A DNA stretch of 64,000 bases, from NCBI RefSeq assembly GCF_900168005.1, contig NZ_FUYP01000011.1:60792-124791 (forward strand), in the 5' to 3' direction. Every line of letters starts with the position of its first letter. The stretch's first letter is position 1. Source of the DNA: Sphingopyxis flava (lineage in GTDB: Bacteria; Pseudomonadota; Alphaproteobacteria; Sphingomonadales; Sphingomonadaceae). Below, piece after piece: positions 1 to 9,408 of the stretch. A program made the position numbers and the translations under genes. The notes beneath the pieces are model-generated. The model saw only the letters and a program-made list of their open reading frames with translations. It did no database searches and was not told the DNA's origin.

Positions 1-1526
1 TGACGGCCGGTGCAACCGATCGCGACAATCGTCGTAGGCTTGCGCCCAAAGCGCGCAATGTGCGCGGAGTCCACAACCCGCACACGATCCTCGCGATAGC
101 CGAATTCCTTATTGCGGAAGACCATCGTGATGTCGTTGAAACGGGTGTCGACGTCGGTGTGTGAGTAGCTGAACTCTCCGTTGATCGCCTCGAGCGTAAA
201 CAGGTCGACCGGCACCTCCGGCTTATCGACCTTCATCCTCCACTCGCCGCCATTCTCCTCCCAGGCGAGCGCGCCGACCGCGCCCGCGAGATAGGGCACG
301 AACTCGCTCGCCTTCTGGGGCTCGTTAATGGCGATGTTCAGCGACGATCGGGGCTCAGTGCCTCCAGCGCCATCGGGCACAAGTTCCGAGAACCATTTGC
401 TGGCCTCAAGCGCGTCCCACTTATTGAGATGCGCCCCCGGAGAGAGGGAAGCCATACCGTGAGTGCTGTTCGAGATCAGCCCATTGATGTTCCATGCCGG
501 GTCAGTCGTGAAAGCCTGCGCCCAGCTGCCGTCCCAGATCTCGCCGGTGTATTCGCGCGTCTCGGGATCGAAGACTCCCGAGGGCGGCACCGGCACGATG
601 AGCGTGTCATATTCGCCCTCGACCGCGGGCACGCCCGTGAGCTGGTCCGACGCTTTACCGTAGAGCTGCAACCATGAAAGCCCGCGCCACGGCTCTGTGA
701 CCCCCAGCTTAGTGTTGTAGCCTGCGGACACCGACTCCCAAGTCAGCATGCGCTTCTCGAAATTCGGATCGGCTTCGACGCTCTCCTTCTCGATGAGCCG
801 ACACCGGACGTCCCAGCCTACATTCTCATAGGCACCCTCATTGGGGACCACGATGCGCAGCTCATGAACCGCGGGGCTGCTGGTCTTCCCGTAGATCCTA
901 AAGTAGCCGTTGTTGGTCTCCGGCTTATAATACCCCCCGCCATCGAACACGATGCGTGGGATAAGAAGCCGTCCCCCCGCCATCGGTATGGTCGAGCCCG
1001 CCTCTTCGTAAGTTTGCGACGGGACCCCGAGCATGGGCGAGATCCAGTTGGTTGCGCCGATTGGCTTAAGCTGGATCTCAATGTTTGCGCTGTGCTCGTA
1101 GATCCCCTTCTTGTCCTGACGATAGAGCTGGCTGCAAACAATTCGCAGATCGAGGAAGTCAGCGCCGAGATTGTTAACCGTCCGCGTCACCCATGGGCCG
1201 GGGCCGCTGGCGTTGGTGTTTGACAGCGCGAGATTGACGTTGACCGGAGAGCCACCCGCGCCGAGCCGGAGATCGACCTTCTGGGGGAAATTTGCAGGGT
1301 TGCCGTCCGCGAAGATCGCGACGAAGTTCTCGAAATTGAGCTTACCGCTCTCGTCCTCGAGCGGCGTGCCGTCGATCTTGAGGGATTTCAGACCTCGAGT
1401 CAGGCCCTTGATGGGGCCGGCGCAGAGACCGAGCAGCCCCTCGAAAGTATCTGTCGAACGCAGCGTGTCGGGCCGCTGTTTGAAGCTGCCGCCACCACCA
1501 CCTTTTGCACCAAAGAACCCGGTCAT
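1..1526 (-). CDS. Tail tip / host specificity protein (lambda gpJ-like), N-terminal part
   Basis: The open frame runs off the left edge, so only the first ~508 residues are present. The start ATG lies at 1526-1524 and is followed by a Gly-rich stretch and a beta-rich sequence typical of the N-terminal part of gpJ-like central tail fibres, which cap the tail tube and contact the receptor. It is the last gene of the I, K, L tail cluster, the same place J holds in lambda. No good ribosome binding site is visible, but the late element 1569-1580 lies about 45 nt upstream. The family call rests on sequence style plus gene order. Confidence 0.8.
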   Translation of the reverse strand, partial: MTGFFGAKGGGGGSFKQRPDTLRSTDTFEGLLGLCAGPIKGLTRGLKSLKIDGTPLEDESGKLNFENFVAIFADGNPANFPQKVDLRLGAGGSPVNVNLALSNTNASGPGPWVTRTVNNLGADFLDLRIVCSQLYRQDKKGIYEHSANIEIQLKPIGATNWISPMLGVPSQTYEEAGSTIPMAGGRLLIPRIVFDGGGYYKPETNNGYFRIYGKTSSPAVHELRIVVPNEGAYENVGWDVRCRLIEKESVEADPNFEKRMLTWESVSAGYNTKLGVTEPWRGLSWLQLYGKASDQLTGVPAVEGEYDTLIVPVPPSGVFDPETREYTGEIWDGSWAQAFTTDPAWNINGLISNSTHGMASLSPGAHLNKWDALEASKWFSELVPDGAGGTEPRSSLNIAINEPQKASEFVPYLAGAVGALAWEENGGEWRMKVDKPEVPVDLFTLEAINGEFSYSHTDVDTRFNDITMVFRNKEFGYREDRVRVVDSAHIARFGRKPTTIVAIGCTGR

Positions 1527-1568
1527 GTTCGGGTGACTAAGGGTGGTTGAGGCTGGTGGTTAGGCGGC

Positions 1569-1580
1569 GGGGGGAATTAG
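1569..1580 (-). promoter_or_regulatory. Late element TAATTCCCCCC
   Basis: On the minus strand the sequence CTAATTCCCCCC lies about 45 nt before the J-like start. Its TAA is the stop codon of the upstream phosphoesterase gene. The same element is found before several other late genes; the function as a promoter or RNA signal is inferred. Confidence 0.4.
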
Positions 1581-2740
1581 TCCCCTAGCTGTTCAACGCC
1601 GCACCGTAGGCGGGCAATTTCCCCATATTCGCGATCGTAGACGATAGCCTTGAGATCACGACCGGAGCGGTAACCGTGATGGGTATGCCATGCGTCTGTC
1701 GACGCGAGGGTTCGGTGTGTCTCAACCGTGCAGCCGACCATGTCCTTGACCTGATCGTGATGGAAGTGACCACAGTGCCAGACACGGAAGTCGCTGGCGG
1801 CCCAGTCGTCTTTGACGTCGCGGGCCATGATGAGGGGTAGATCCGTCAGCTTAGCGCCGTCGCCGTGAGTGGACCCTATGAGCGTCTTGCCGAAGCGAAA
1901 ATAGAAGAAGCTCGACGGGCTCTCGTCGATGACCACCCGGGGGTTGTCGTGGTACCGCGCTGCAAGGCAAATCGACAGCATCGCTGCCTGGTGCGGGTCG
2001 TGATTGCCCGGGTTGTTGCGAACGATCACCTTCTGGTGCTTCTCGAGAAGACGCTCAATGCACCTAATGAGAGCTCGGACCCCCGTCCTTGCGATCTCCT
2101 GAAAACGGCCATCGACATCGAGATCTGCACCGGAGCGCGGTGTCCGGTTGGTCCCGTTGTCAGCGTGGAAATAGTCGCCGAGATTGAGCAGGAGCGCGGT
2201 GTGGCTCGAAGGCGTGCGGGCGGAGATGCGGTCAACCGCGGCGAACGTCAGGCGCTCGGCTGTGGCCAGATCGAAGTTGGTCCCGGTTTCTGCAGCCCAC
2301 GCGCGCATGCCAAAATGAGGGTCGCCTAGCGGCAGAACCGTGAGCAAGCGCTCGTCGTAGAAGCTCGGAGCCGGAATCGGTGGCAGCGGGGTGACCTCCC
2401 CGGACATCGCCTCGACCGCGGCGCGGAGCAATTCTTCGCGACGCTCATGGTCGGTCGTCGATTTGACCCACTGGCCGGTGAGCTCGCCGTCTCGGTTGTA
2501 ATAGGACGAGACCCCCTTCACCCGGAAGCCATCGGGTACGACATGGGTCATATCGTGTTCCGGTGAATAGCCCTTGGATGCCGCCTTGTCCTGCAGCGCC
2601 TTGATGCACCGAGAGACGGTGGCCTTGTTGACCCCCAGCTCCTTTGCAGCCTTACGGCAACTCCCGAAGCGCAGGACTGCATCAAGGTAACGAGCTTGGG
2701 CGGGGCTCGCGAAGCGAGCGAGTTCGGGGGAGATGTCCAT
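1577..2740 (-). CDS. Metallophosphoesterase with N-terminal helix-turn-helix
   Basis: 387 residues. A helix-turn-helix lies at about residues 25-48 (KAAKELGVNKATVSR). The calcineurin-like phosphoesterase set follows: GDPHFG (139-144), LGDYFHADN (187-195), GNHD (245-248), a later THGD and GHFHHD. All metal-ligand motifs seem intact, so it should be an active two-metal phosphohydrolase; the substrate (DNA ends, nucleotides or phosphoprotein) cannot be read from sequence. It sits between the I-like and J-like tail genes and overlaps the former by one base (2740), which is an odd place for such an enzyme. It may be a DNA-binding nuclease carried as a late cargo gene. Confidence 0.85.
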   Translation of the reverse strand: MDISPELARFASPAQARYLDAVLRFGSCRKAAKELGVNKATVSRCIKALQDKAASKGYSPEHDMTHVVPDGFRVKGVSSYYNRDGELTGQWVKSTTDHERREELLRAAVEAMSGEVTPLPPIPAPSFYDERLLTVLPLGDPHFGMRAWAAETGTNFDLATAERLTFAAVDRISARTPSSHTALLLNLGDYFHADNGTNRTPRSGADLDVDGRFQEIARTGVRALIRCIERLLEKHQKVIVRNNPGNHDPHQAAMLSICLAARYHDNPRVVIDESPSSFFYFRFGKTLIGSTHGDGAKLTDLPLIMARDVKDDWAASDFRVWHCGHFHHDQVKDMVGCTVETHRTLASTDAWHTHHGYRSGRDLKAIVYDREYGEIARLRCGVEQLGD

Positions 2741-3306
2741 TATGTGGGGGTCGCCGGATAAACGCCAAAGGAAAGCTTGTCGGCATCAGACTGAAGGCTG
2801 AGCCAGTGACCCGACAGGTTGATGCGGCCGCAAGCCAACGTGATCGGAGTGCCCTGCGCGGTCGTGTTCTGAGAGATCCCGAGGTATTTCGATGCCGGCG
2901 GGTCCTCTGCTTTGGATATCGTCGGAGCCTTCATGAACAGGCCGACAACGCCCTGAACAACCATAAGAGCACCGCTAACAAACAGGCTGCTGGTGAGGGC
3001 ACTCGCAAACACACCCGCGGCCGGTGCAAAGACAACGGCCGCAGCGATCATCAGGCCGCCGAGAATGATCCCGAAGAATTTGCCGCCCCCGCCGTACATC
3101 GACGGGACAATGTGAACCTCGTCGACATCCGAAGGGGCGAACAGGGCCTCGTCTGTGTCGTATCCGACGACCTCTACGGTCAGATGAGGCGGAAGGTTGG
3201 TGACCTGAGACGCGACACCCTCGAGGGCATCCGCCACTGTGCGCGCGTTCATATTGACAGACGCGGGGAAATATTCGCGAAGCGATCCGTGGAAGACGAG
3301 CCTCAT
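2740..3306 (-). CDS. Tail assembly protein (lambda gpI-like)
   Basis: 188 residues: an N-terminal ubiquitin-like beta domain, then from about residue 75 a Gly-rich, strongly hydrophobic stretch of about 50 residues (GGGGKFFGIILGG onward), then a polar C-terminus. This layout is that of lambda gpI, which acts with gpK and gpJ to build the tail tip. It overlaps the start of the phosphoesterase gene and the end of the MPN gene, indicating translational coupling. Confidence 0.8.
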   Translation of the reverse strand: MRLVFHGSLREYFPASVNMNARTVADALEGVASQVTNLPPHLTVEVVGYDTDEALFAPSDVDEVHIVPSMYGGGGKFFGIILGGLMIAAAVVFAPAAGVFASALTSSLFVSGALMVVQGVVGLFMKAPTISKAEDPPASKYLGISQNTTAQGTPITLACGRINLSGHWLSLQSDADKLSFGVYPATPT

Positions 3307-3638
3307 TTCTTCAGGACCAGTCCATTGTCGATCACGAAGGATTCAACCGTGGGGGTACCGCGAAGCTCCCCTACGATGTGATGCTCGAGATGTGGCCAGC
3401 TCAGAAACCCAGCATAGTCTTCCTGGCTGAGGTTCGGGTCTCCACCGGGATGGGTGTGCCAAGTGCCAACGAGATCGGGGTTGTCGACGTGTTCGAGAAT
3501 TTGCTTCGGGTCCATCCGGAACCCGCGCTCGGGCTCGGAATGGACATTGTCGATTTCAACGATGGAGCCGTCGCGGAAGATAAAACCGCACCGCTCGACA
3601 GTGTGTCCCTCGAGATAAAGGTCAATCAGTGGTTGCAT
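3303..3638 (-). CDS. JAB/MPN metallopeptidase, tail tip (N-terminal half of lambda gpK)
   Basis: About 111 residues from the ATG at 3638; an upstream in-frame ATG at 3671 would add 11 residues, but the inner start overlaps the end of the NlpC/P60 gene neatly. The JAMM zinc signature is clear: a conserved Glu in ERCGFI, then TWHTHPGGDPNLSQED with the HxH and the Ser and Asp ligands. In lambda this domain is fused to NlpC/P60 as gpK; here they are two genes. Probable role: proteolysis during tail-tip maturation or cell-wall penetration. Confidence 0.82.
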   Translation of the reverse strand: MQPLIDLYLEGHTVERCGFIFRDGSIVEIDNVHSEPERGFRMDPKQILEHVDNPDLVGTWHTHPGGDPNLSQEDYAGFLSWPHLEHHIVGELRGTPTVESFVIDNGLVLKK

Positions 3639-4077
3639 AACGGGCTCGCAGAAGTTCTTCGATGGTGACATCCGGATAGGTGGGGCGAAGGTCGGGAACG
3701 TCAGGGTGACGAAGGACGTAGCAGGTCAGGTTCCGCCAGAAATCGCGGTATTCCTCGCACACGGAGAGACGGTTGGCCGGGTGGTGAAGGATCTTTCCCT
3801 CACCGACGAAAATGGCCATGTGATTTGCGTTGCCCTCGCCAATCGCCATGCAGAGGACGTCGCCGGGGCGGAGGTCCTTGGGCTTCCAGGACGTGATCAT
3901 CTCGAAGCCCTCGCGCTCATAACAGGCGCGAATGAGATCGATTGTGGAGCTTTCCCAGTCGTTGGGGCGCGCGTAATCCGTGATGCTGATTCCAAATTCC
4001 TCAGCATAATACTTACGGAAGAGCCCGAGGCAGTCATTGCTGCCCATACGAAAGGGGATGCCCTCGTAATCCGTCAT
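3622..4077 (-). CDS. NlpC/P60 cysteine peptidase, tail tip (C-terminal half of lambda gpK)
   Basis: 151 residues. The catalytic Cys is in GSNDCLGLF near residue 15; the His is in NHMAIFVG and a further His lies in LHHP. RPGDVLCM is the usual strand of the family. The enzyme is expected to cut peptidoglycan stem peptides at the tail tip on infection. The gene overlaps its neighbours on both sides (ATGA at 4074-4077 with the L-like gene), so these tail-tip genes are translationally coupled. Confidence 0.85.
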   Translation of the reverse strand: MTDYEGIPFRMGSNDCLGLFRKYYAEEFGISITDYARPNDWESSTIDLIRACYEREGFEMITSWKPKDLRPGDVLCMAIGEGNANHMAIFVGEGKILHHPANRLSVCEEYRDFWRNLTCYVLRHPDVPDLRPTYPDVTIEELLRARYATTD

Positions 4078-4571
4078 TGGACGAACACCGAGGGGAAGTC
4101 GGGAGAGTAATACTGCTTAAATGGCAGCGAGAAGTTCAGCCCGTCCGCTTGCCGTGCGAGCACGAAGCCAATCTGGGAGCGGGAGTACCCGGGGATGCGC
4201 TTGATCCGGTACTCCTGAGTCTCGAGGATAAGGCGGTTATTAAGGAGGTCGTCGAGGAGAATGCGGTGCCGGATCACGACACCTCCATCCATGGAACCGT
4301 CGAAGAGCAACGGTTTGATCGCGATCAGCGAAATGTTCTCGTCACCGATGGTGAGAGTCGGCTGCGACACAGTGCCATCGGAACTATAGCTCTCGCCCTC
4401 GAATTTGAGGGGGAGCCCCTCATAGAGGTTGCCTCGATAGGTGACAGAGTTGTCCGCCTTGATACGGATTGTGCCGACGCCCTCTGAAGGGCTGAGCTCA
4501 TAGAGATAGACTTCTCCGTCTGCCTGAAGCAGATGGGCATCGGCGATATGCTCGGATGGGATAGTCGTCAT
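4074..4571 (-). CDS. Minor tail protein (lambda gpL-like)
   Basis: 165 residues, beta-rich, with the pattern of strands and the YRGNLYEGLPLKFEG segment seen in lambda minor tail protein L. It is shorter than lambda L (about 230 residues) and has no cysteine near its C-terminus, so the iron-sulphur site known for gpL is not expected. It lies directly after the tape measure gene and before the K-like genes, as in lambda apart from the M gene. Confidence 0.7.
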   Translation of the reverse strand: MTTIPSEHIADAHLLQADGEVYLYELSPSEGVGTIRIKADNSVTYRGNLYEGLPLKFEGESYSSDGTVSQPTLTIGDENISLIAIKPLLFDGSMDGGVVIRHRILLDDLLNNRLILETQEYRIKRIPGYSRSQIGFVLARQADGLNFSLPFKQYYSPDFPSVFVQ

Positions 4572-4614
4572 TGCACGAAGGACTTAGGTCCGTCGCGCAA
4601 TGACGACGATAAGC

Positions 4615-4627
4615 GGGGGGGAATTAG
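4615..4627 (-). promoter_or_regulatory. Late element TAATTCCCCCCC
   Basis: Minus-strand CTAATTCCCCCCC. The TAA is the stop codon of the tape measure gene and the element lies about 45 nt before the L-like start at 4571. It may allow separate expression of the tail-tip genes; function inferred. Confidence 0.4.
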
Positions 4628-7600
4628 CCTCCCTGAGCGATGCTCTTGATGAGCTTCTTCGTACCGCTTTCCTTCAGCATCTCATTAGTCATGACGGCGA
4701 TCACGTCGTTCGGACCGAGCTGAGGTTTCTCCTCTGGTGCCACAACCCACACGTTCGTTTCCATGCGCGAGGGACGAAGCGGAATAACATTAACACCCAT
4801 ACCCTGAAGAGCTTGAGCACCCCGCTTGTTGAGGTCGCGCATGAAGTCGACCCCGACGCTGTCAACCGCCGCTTTACGTGTGACGAACTCGCCGCGAGCA
4901 AGCTTGGTGGCCACGCTGTCGCGGTTGGGCACGCCCTCAGTGACGAGCCCACCCTCGGCGCGACCGACCAGACCCCCGTTGAAGAACGGCGCGTGGCCGC
5001 CAAATGTCGCGTTCCCGCCACTACCGCCTCCGGACGGCGCTGACCCGCCAAGGAGCGAAGCCCCGACCTTCAGCAGCATACCGAAAATCTCGTTGGCTAG
5101 CGCCTTGGCCGCCATTTCCTGAAGAACGCGGATGACGGACAGCGCAAAGTTCCGCAGATTATTAAGGACCTGATCCGGCTTCGTCAGCATATCCGTGAAA
5201 AAGTTCGTGAACGCCCCGTGCACCTGCTCGATGGCACCACCAAGGTCATTGATGATGCTTTCTTTCATCGTCCGGTTCAGGCCGGTCACGCGCGCGTAGG
5301 CCGCGGCGGCCTGATTGAATGCCTCGCCAATCGTGAGAGGAATTTCTGAGGCGCCGTCCAGGCTTAGCTTGAGCGCGTCACTCTCGGTGCGCAGTTGGAA
5401 CAGCTCTTGCTGCGTCGCGTACGCAGCGTCCTGAAGCTCCTTGAGGCTCTTCCCGGCGAACCGCTCAACGGCAGCCCTGGTCTCGGCGCTCACGACAATC
5501 TCGTCGTCTGAGCCGCTTGATCCCAGCGCTTCCAAAGGCGATTTGCGGGAGGCAATCGCCATCTCATAATCCCGGAGTGCCTGCTCTCGCGCCGCGATTT
5601 GCGTGCCGTAGGATGTCAGTCGCCCGCGGGCGGCACTCTCTTCCAGCTGCTGCTTACGGAACTCGGCATTCTCCCGGACATAGTCCGGCACACGACCGAC
5701 CATATCGGTGCGATTGAGCCGCTGGATACGAGCGTCCGCCATGGCGAGGCCGTACTCAAATGGCCGCATGTGCTCTTCAGCCAGCCGATCAGCGATCTCG
5801 AGGCTGTTTTCGACCATCGCGATAATCGCGTCAGCGAGCTTTTGCTCCGTCTCTTCCTTCCGGTTCTGGATCTGCTCGCTGATCTCACGCCGATAGGTGT
5901 CGGCCGCCTCACCGGTCAGGCCCTTCTCCTTGATCTCGGCCTCGATCAGCTTCTGGCGCTCCTCGATCCAAAGCTCGAGTTGCTTGTCGATCTCGGCCGC
6001 ACCCTCGAGGAACTGGTCGAGGTTCAGGGGCTCGGAATTGTCCTCGATCGCCTGCTTGAGATCCATGTCGACGGTCTTGAGCGCCGCCTGCGAGACGAAC
6101 TTGTCACCGCGCAGGCGCCGGCGCGCTTCACGAGCGGCGGCGCGCTGCGAGGCCTTCGCGACGCGCTCTCCTTCCTTCAACTCCTTGAGAGACGGCTTCG
6201 TCGCTGCTTCGGCCTGCGCGGCCAGACCGTCGAGGTAGGTGGCCTGCTCGAGCATACCACGGCGCATGCCCTCTGTGGGGGCGTTCGCCGCGTCCCTGCG
6301 GATTTGTGCCGCTGCCGCTGCTGTCTTCTGTGCGACGTCAGTGTAATAGCGCTTCTGTTCGCTGTCTGTGCGCCCGGTCGTGTTGGCGTTCGCTCGCTGG
6401 AGTCCCGCTGAGATGACCGAGCCACTCTCCGTGATCGATTGGCCCGAGTTGCTGAGGAAGTAGTCCACTTTCTCAGCGTCACGCTTTACCGACCCGTACT
6501 GCTGGGTTGTGGACGCAAGTTTACCTGCCGCGCCGATAAACCTCCGCGCAGAGTCGCGGTGGCGGGGGTCCAGCTTGGACTCGGTATAGTCTGAAAGCGC
6601 CTGGTTAGCCCGGAAACGGTCAGCATATGACCCGTTTGCCATAGCAGAGGTTAGTTGCTTACGGAGACGCTGGAATTGGGGATCGTTAATCCGGTTCAGA
6701 CCGCGGTCCGCCGACACATACTGGTTGCGCTGGAGGTCATACTGCGAAGCCAACTGGTTCTTCTGGATCCCCAGCTGCTGCCCCTGAAACGCGAGAACCT
6801 CGGCACGATATTGCCGTAGTGCGTTGAGCGCGCCCTGGAAGCTCTGAACATTGCTCATGAGCTTTTCTGACAGCCCATCGAAGCGCTGGCCGAGCTGAAG
6901 CAACTCCGCGCTCAGAGCCGCGCTATTGTCGGTCAGCGTGTCTTGCTGGACAAGCAGACGAGCAATCGCTTCGTCGACGGCGCCTAGCCGGACGTTGTTA
7001 GCCGCCAACGTCTCGTTCGTGTTCGAAATCTTGGTTTCGAGATCTTCTTGGGACTGCGCAACTGCATAAATGCCCGCAGAGCGGTTCACCGACTCCTCAA
7101 AGGCCGCGCGCTGAGCAAGCGCATAGGCCTTATCCTCGTCGCCCGCTTGCTGCGCGGCCAGAGCCTGTTCTTTCAGGGAGGCAACGAGGTCACGCCGCGC
7201 CTGCACCTCTTGGGCGATCCTGTCATTGGTCTCGCCCGCACGCTCGAGGTAGTCGTTGATCCCCTTAACAATTTCCGCGAAACTGTCCGCAATCTTCTTG
7301 TTTCCGTCATCAGCGCGGTCAGCGATGATGTTCTTGAAGCGCTGCCACTGCGCGCTGAATGAACCCAGCGACTTCTCGGCCGCCTCGGCCGCCGTGCCTT
7401 GCTGTAGCATGGCCAAATTGAGGTCATCCATCACGTCGAGGTTCTGGCTGAGCACCAGATACGCCGCGGCCGCACGGATTTCGAGGCTGCCATATGCCTG
7501 CGCGGCTCCGAAGCCGGCGTTGCGCAGGGTCTCCATGACCGGGCGGAGGCCGCGCGTGCGAACGTCGACATCACCCAAGGTCAGTCCGAGGTCCGAAAGC

Positions 7601-9354
7601 TGCTTCTTCAGTTTCTCCGACGGATCGAGGAGATCGGTCAGGAAGGTGCGCAGGCCGGTACCAGCTGTGGAGCCGCTACGGACACCCGCCTGCGAGAGCG
7701 CGCCAACCGAGGCCAGCACGTCGTTGAGCGAGATGCCGACGTCGTGTGCAGTCGCACCGAGATACGACACAGCGAGACCTGCCTGCTGGACGGTCAGTCG
7801 GCTGCGGTTCAGAGCCGAAGTCATCACGTCCGCAACGCGCTCGGCCTCGCTGGACTGGAGACCGAAGCCGCCAATGCTGGCCGTGATGAGATCGGTGCTC
7901 TCTTTGATGCTGGCGCCCGAGGCTGCAGCAAGCTCGGTCACCGCCTTCAGCGACTTTTCCATCTCACTGGTGGAGAAACCCGCCTGCGCCAACTGCTGGG
8001 CGGCTTCAGTGATCTCTAGCGTCGAGAACTTCGAGTTCGTGCCGATATCGAGGATCGTATCGCGCAGATGCGTCATCTGACCATCAGTGGCGGCGGACAC
8101 TGCCTGCAGGTTGGCAAGGGCGTCGTCGAATTCGAAGACGAAGCGCACGCCATCTCGAAAAGTGTTGAAGAGCCCGTAGGCGGCCATAGCCGCGGCGCCG
8201 TAGACCGAAGTGCGAGCGAAGGCCGCCGCGCCGTAGCCAGGCGATAGAATCGTGCTGACTGGGCCACGCTGGGCTTGGGCCTGCTGGGTCTTCTTCGCCG
8301 CTCGGGCAGCCTGAGCGGCCTCCGCCGCTTGCGCGGCGGCGCTTTGTTTCAGTTCGGCCTGAAGTTTATTGTGGAGAGCGATGCTTTCAACAAGCTCGCG
8401 GTTATAGCGCTCATAGTCCGCAACCGCCTTGGAGAGCTCGGCCTGACCCGCCTTGCTGGCAAGTGCGGCATTGAGACGCTCCTTGGCGTTGGCAGCACGC
8501 AGGGTCGCCTGGGCCAGCTTCTCCGCCGCCCCTGCGGTGGTGACGCCGTCGGGAATTGCCAACCGTCCCGCTTCGCGCCGGAGCCGTCCTTCTTGCTGGA
8601 ATCGCGTCTCGTTGGTGTACTGACGGGCCTTCGAAATCAACTGGTCGTAAGCCTGCCCCTGTCGACGAAGGTCAGCGTCGACACGACGCACGTCAGCGCC
8701 GTAGCGGGCCATCGCGTCACGGAGCTGGTTCAGTTCGGTCGTGAAATTGGTGCGCCGGCCATCCCGCAGAGAACGGAACAGTGCCGCCTGCGCCTCGGCG
8801 ACCTGCCGCTGCTGAGCCGCGAAGTCGCCGCCGTTCTGGCGAGCCTTGGTGTTCAAATTGGTCAGAGAGCGATCGACTGAACGGAGCTCACGATCAATCG
8901 CACGCAGATCGTCTTGCGCCCGCAGGAGCTTGCGCTTCGGAAGGAAGTCCTGCTGGCCAAGTCCGGCCATTTTCTTTGTGAGATCATTAATGCGAGCGCC
9001 GACCGCCTCGACTGCGTTACCTGCGCTCCTGACTGTGCCAGCAAAACGCGCCGCGGCCTCGGTGCTCTTACCAAACTGCTGAGCCTGCGTGAGCTGGCGG
9101 ACACCCCCGGCGCCCGCGTACATCGATTTCTCCAGCGTCGACAGCTGAGACATCGCCTGTTGCAGGCTCTTTACGCTCTGGTTGAGCTTTCGGTCAAAGT
9201 TCTTGACACCGGAATCCGCCGAAGACGAGATCTGGTTGACCGCCGCCAGCGCCTTCTCGATCTTGGCCTGGATAAGATCCATCGCCTTCGAAACGTCTGC
9301 CCCTTGTGCGAGCAGTTCGACGTCAACCGTTTGCGTGTTCGTGGGGTCGGCCAT
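4624..9354 (-). CDS. Tail tape measure protein
   Basis: 1576 residues, the longest gene. Residues 1-370 are coiled-coil and Ala/Gln/Arg-rich; about 375-400 is hydrophobic; about 400-720 matches the TP901-type tape measure core (FSTLEITEAAQQLAQAGF, then GVRSGSTAGTGLRTFLTDLL). A long helical middle follows, then a hydrophobic segment near residues 1440-1490 and a Gly-rich stretch with GGHAPFFNGGLVGRAEGG. The protein sets tail length; at the usual ~1.5 angstrom per residue of helix the tail would be somewhat over 200 nm (inference). Start ATG at 9354 follows GGAGGAGA, a strong ribosome binding site. Confidence 0.95.
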   Translation of the reverse strand: MADPTNTQTVDVELLAQGADVSKAMDLIQAKIEKALAAVNQISSSADSGVKNFDRKLNQSVKSLQQAMSQLSTLEKSMYAGAGGVRQLTQAQQFGKSTEAAARFAGTVRSAGNAVEAVGARINDLTKKMAGLGQQDFLPKRKLLRAQDDLRAIDRELRSVDRSLTNLNTKARQNGGDFAAQQRQVAEAQAALFRSLRDGRRTNFTTELNQLRDAMARYGADVRRVDADLRRQGQAYDQLISKARQYTNETRFQQEGRLRREAGRLAIPDGVTTAGAAEKLAQATLRAANAKERLNAALASKAGQAELSKAVADYERYNRELVESIALHNKLQAELKQSAAAQAAEAAQAARAAKKTQQAQAQRGPVSTILSPGYGAAAFARTSVYGAAAMAAYGLFNTFRDGVRFVFEFDDALANLQAVSAATDGQMTHLRDTILDIGTNSKFSTLEITEAAQQLAQAGFSTSEMEKSLKAVTELAAASGASIKESTDLITASIGGFGLQSSEAERVADVMTSALNRSRLTVQQAGLAVSYLGATAHDVGISLNDVLASVGALSQAGVRSGSTAGTGLRTFLTDLLDPSEKLKKQLSDLGLTLGDVDVRTRGLRPVMETLRNAGFGAAQAYGSLEIRAAAAYLVLSQNLDVMDDLNLAMLQQGTAAEAAEKSLGSFSAQWQRFKNIIADRADDGNKKIADSFAEIVKGINDYLERAGETNDRIAQEVQARRDLVASLKEQALAAQQAGDEDKAYALAQRAAFEESVNRSAGIYAVAQSQEDLETKISNTNETLAANNVRLGAVDEAIARLLVQQDTLTDNSAALSAELLQLGQRFDGLSEKLMSNVQSFQGALNALRQYRAEVLAFQGQQLGIQKNQLASQYDLQRNQYVSADRGLNRINDPQFQRLRKQLTSAMANGSYADRFRANQALSDYTESKLDPRHRDSARRFIGAAGKLASTTQQYGSVKRDAEKVDYFLSNSGQSITESGSVISAGLQRANANTTGRTDSEQKRYYTDVAQKTAAAAAQIRRDAANAPTEGMRRGMLEQATYLDGLAAQAEAATKPSLKELKEGERVAKASQRAAAREARRRLRGDKFVSQAALKTVDMDLKQAIEDNSEPLNLDQFLEGAAEIDKQLELWIEERQKLIEAEIKEKGLTGEAADTYRREISEQIQNRKEETEQKLADAIIAMVENSLEIADRLAEEHMRPFEYGLAMADARIQRLNRTDMVGRVPDYVRENAEFRKQQLEESAARGRLTSYGTQIAAREQALRDYEMAIASRKSPLEALGSSGSDDEIVVSAETRAAVERFAGKSLKELQDAAYATQQELFQLRTESDALKLSLDGASEIPLTIGEAFNQAAAAYARVTGLNRTMKESIINDLGGAIEQVHGAFTNFFTDMLTKPDQVLNNLRNFALSVIRVLQEMAAKALANEIFGMLLKVGASLLGGSAPSGGGSGGNATFGGHAPFFNGGLVGRAEGGLVTEGVPNRDSVATKLARGEFVTRKAAVDSVGVDFMRDLNKRGAQALQGMGVNVIPLRPSRMETNVWVVAPEEKPQLGPNDVIAVMTNEMLKESGTKKLIKSIAQGG

Positions 9355-9394
9355 TCTCCTCCGATGCCCTTATGGGGAGGAGAGACAAGTTGAC

Positions 9395-9406
9395 GGGGGG
9401 AATTAG
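9395..9406 (-). promoter_or_regulatory. Late element TAATTCCCCCC upstream of tape measure
   Basis: Minus-strand CTAATTCCCCCC, about 41 nt before the tape measure start. Here the element does not follow a minus-strand stop codon, so its conservation is not explained by stop-codon use. A promoter or RNA role is inferred. Confidence 0.45.
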
Positions 9407-9408
9407 GT

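Noticed and set aside
3622..4077. NlpC/P60 protein as endolysin
   Set aside because: Its place between L- and I-like genes and next to the MPN protein shows it is the tail-tip peptidase, not the lysis enzyme.
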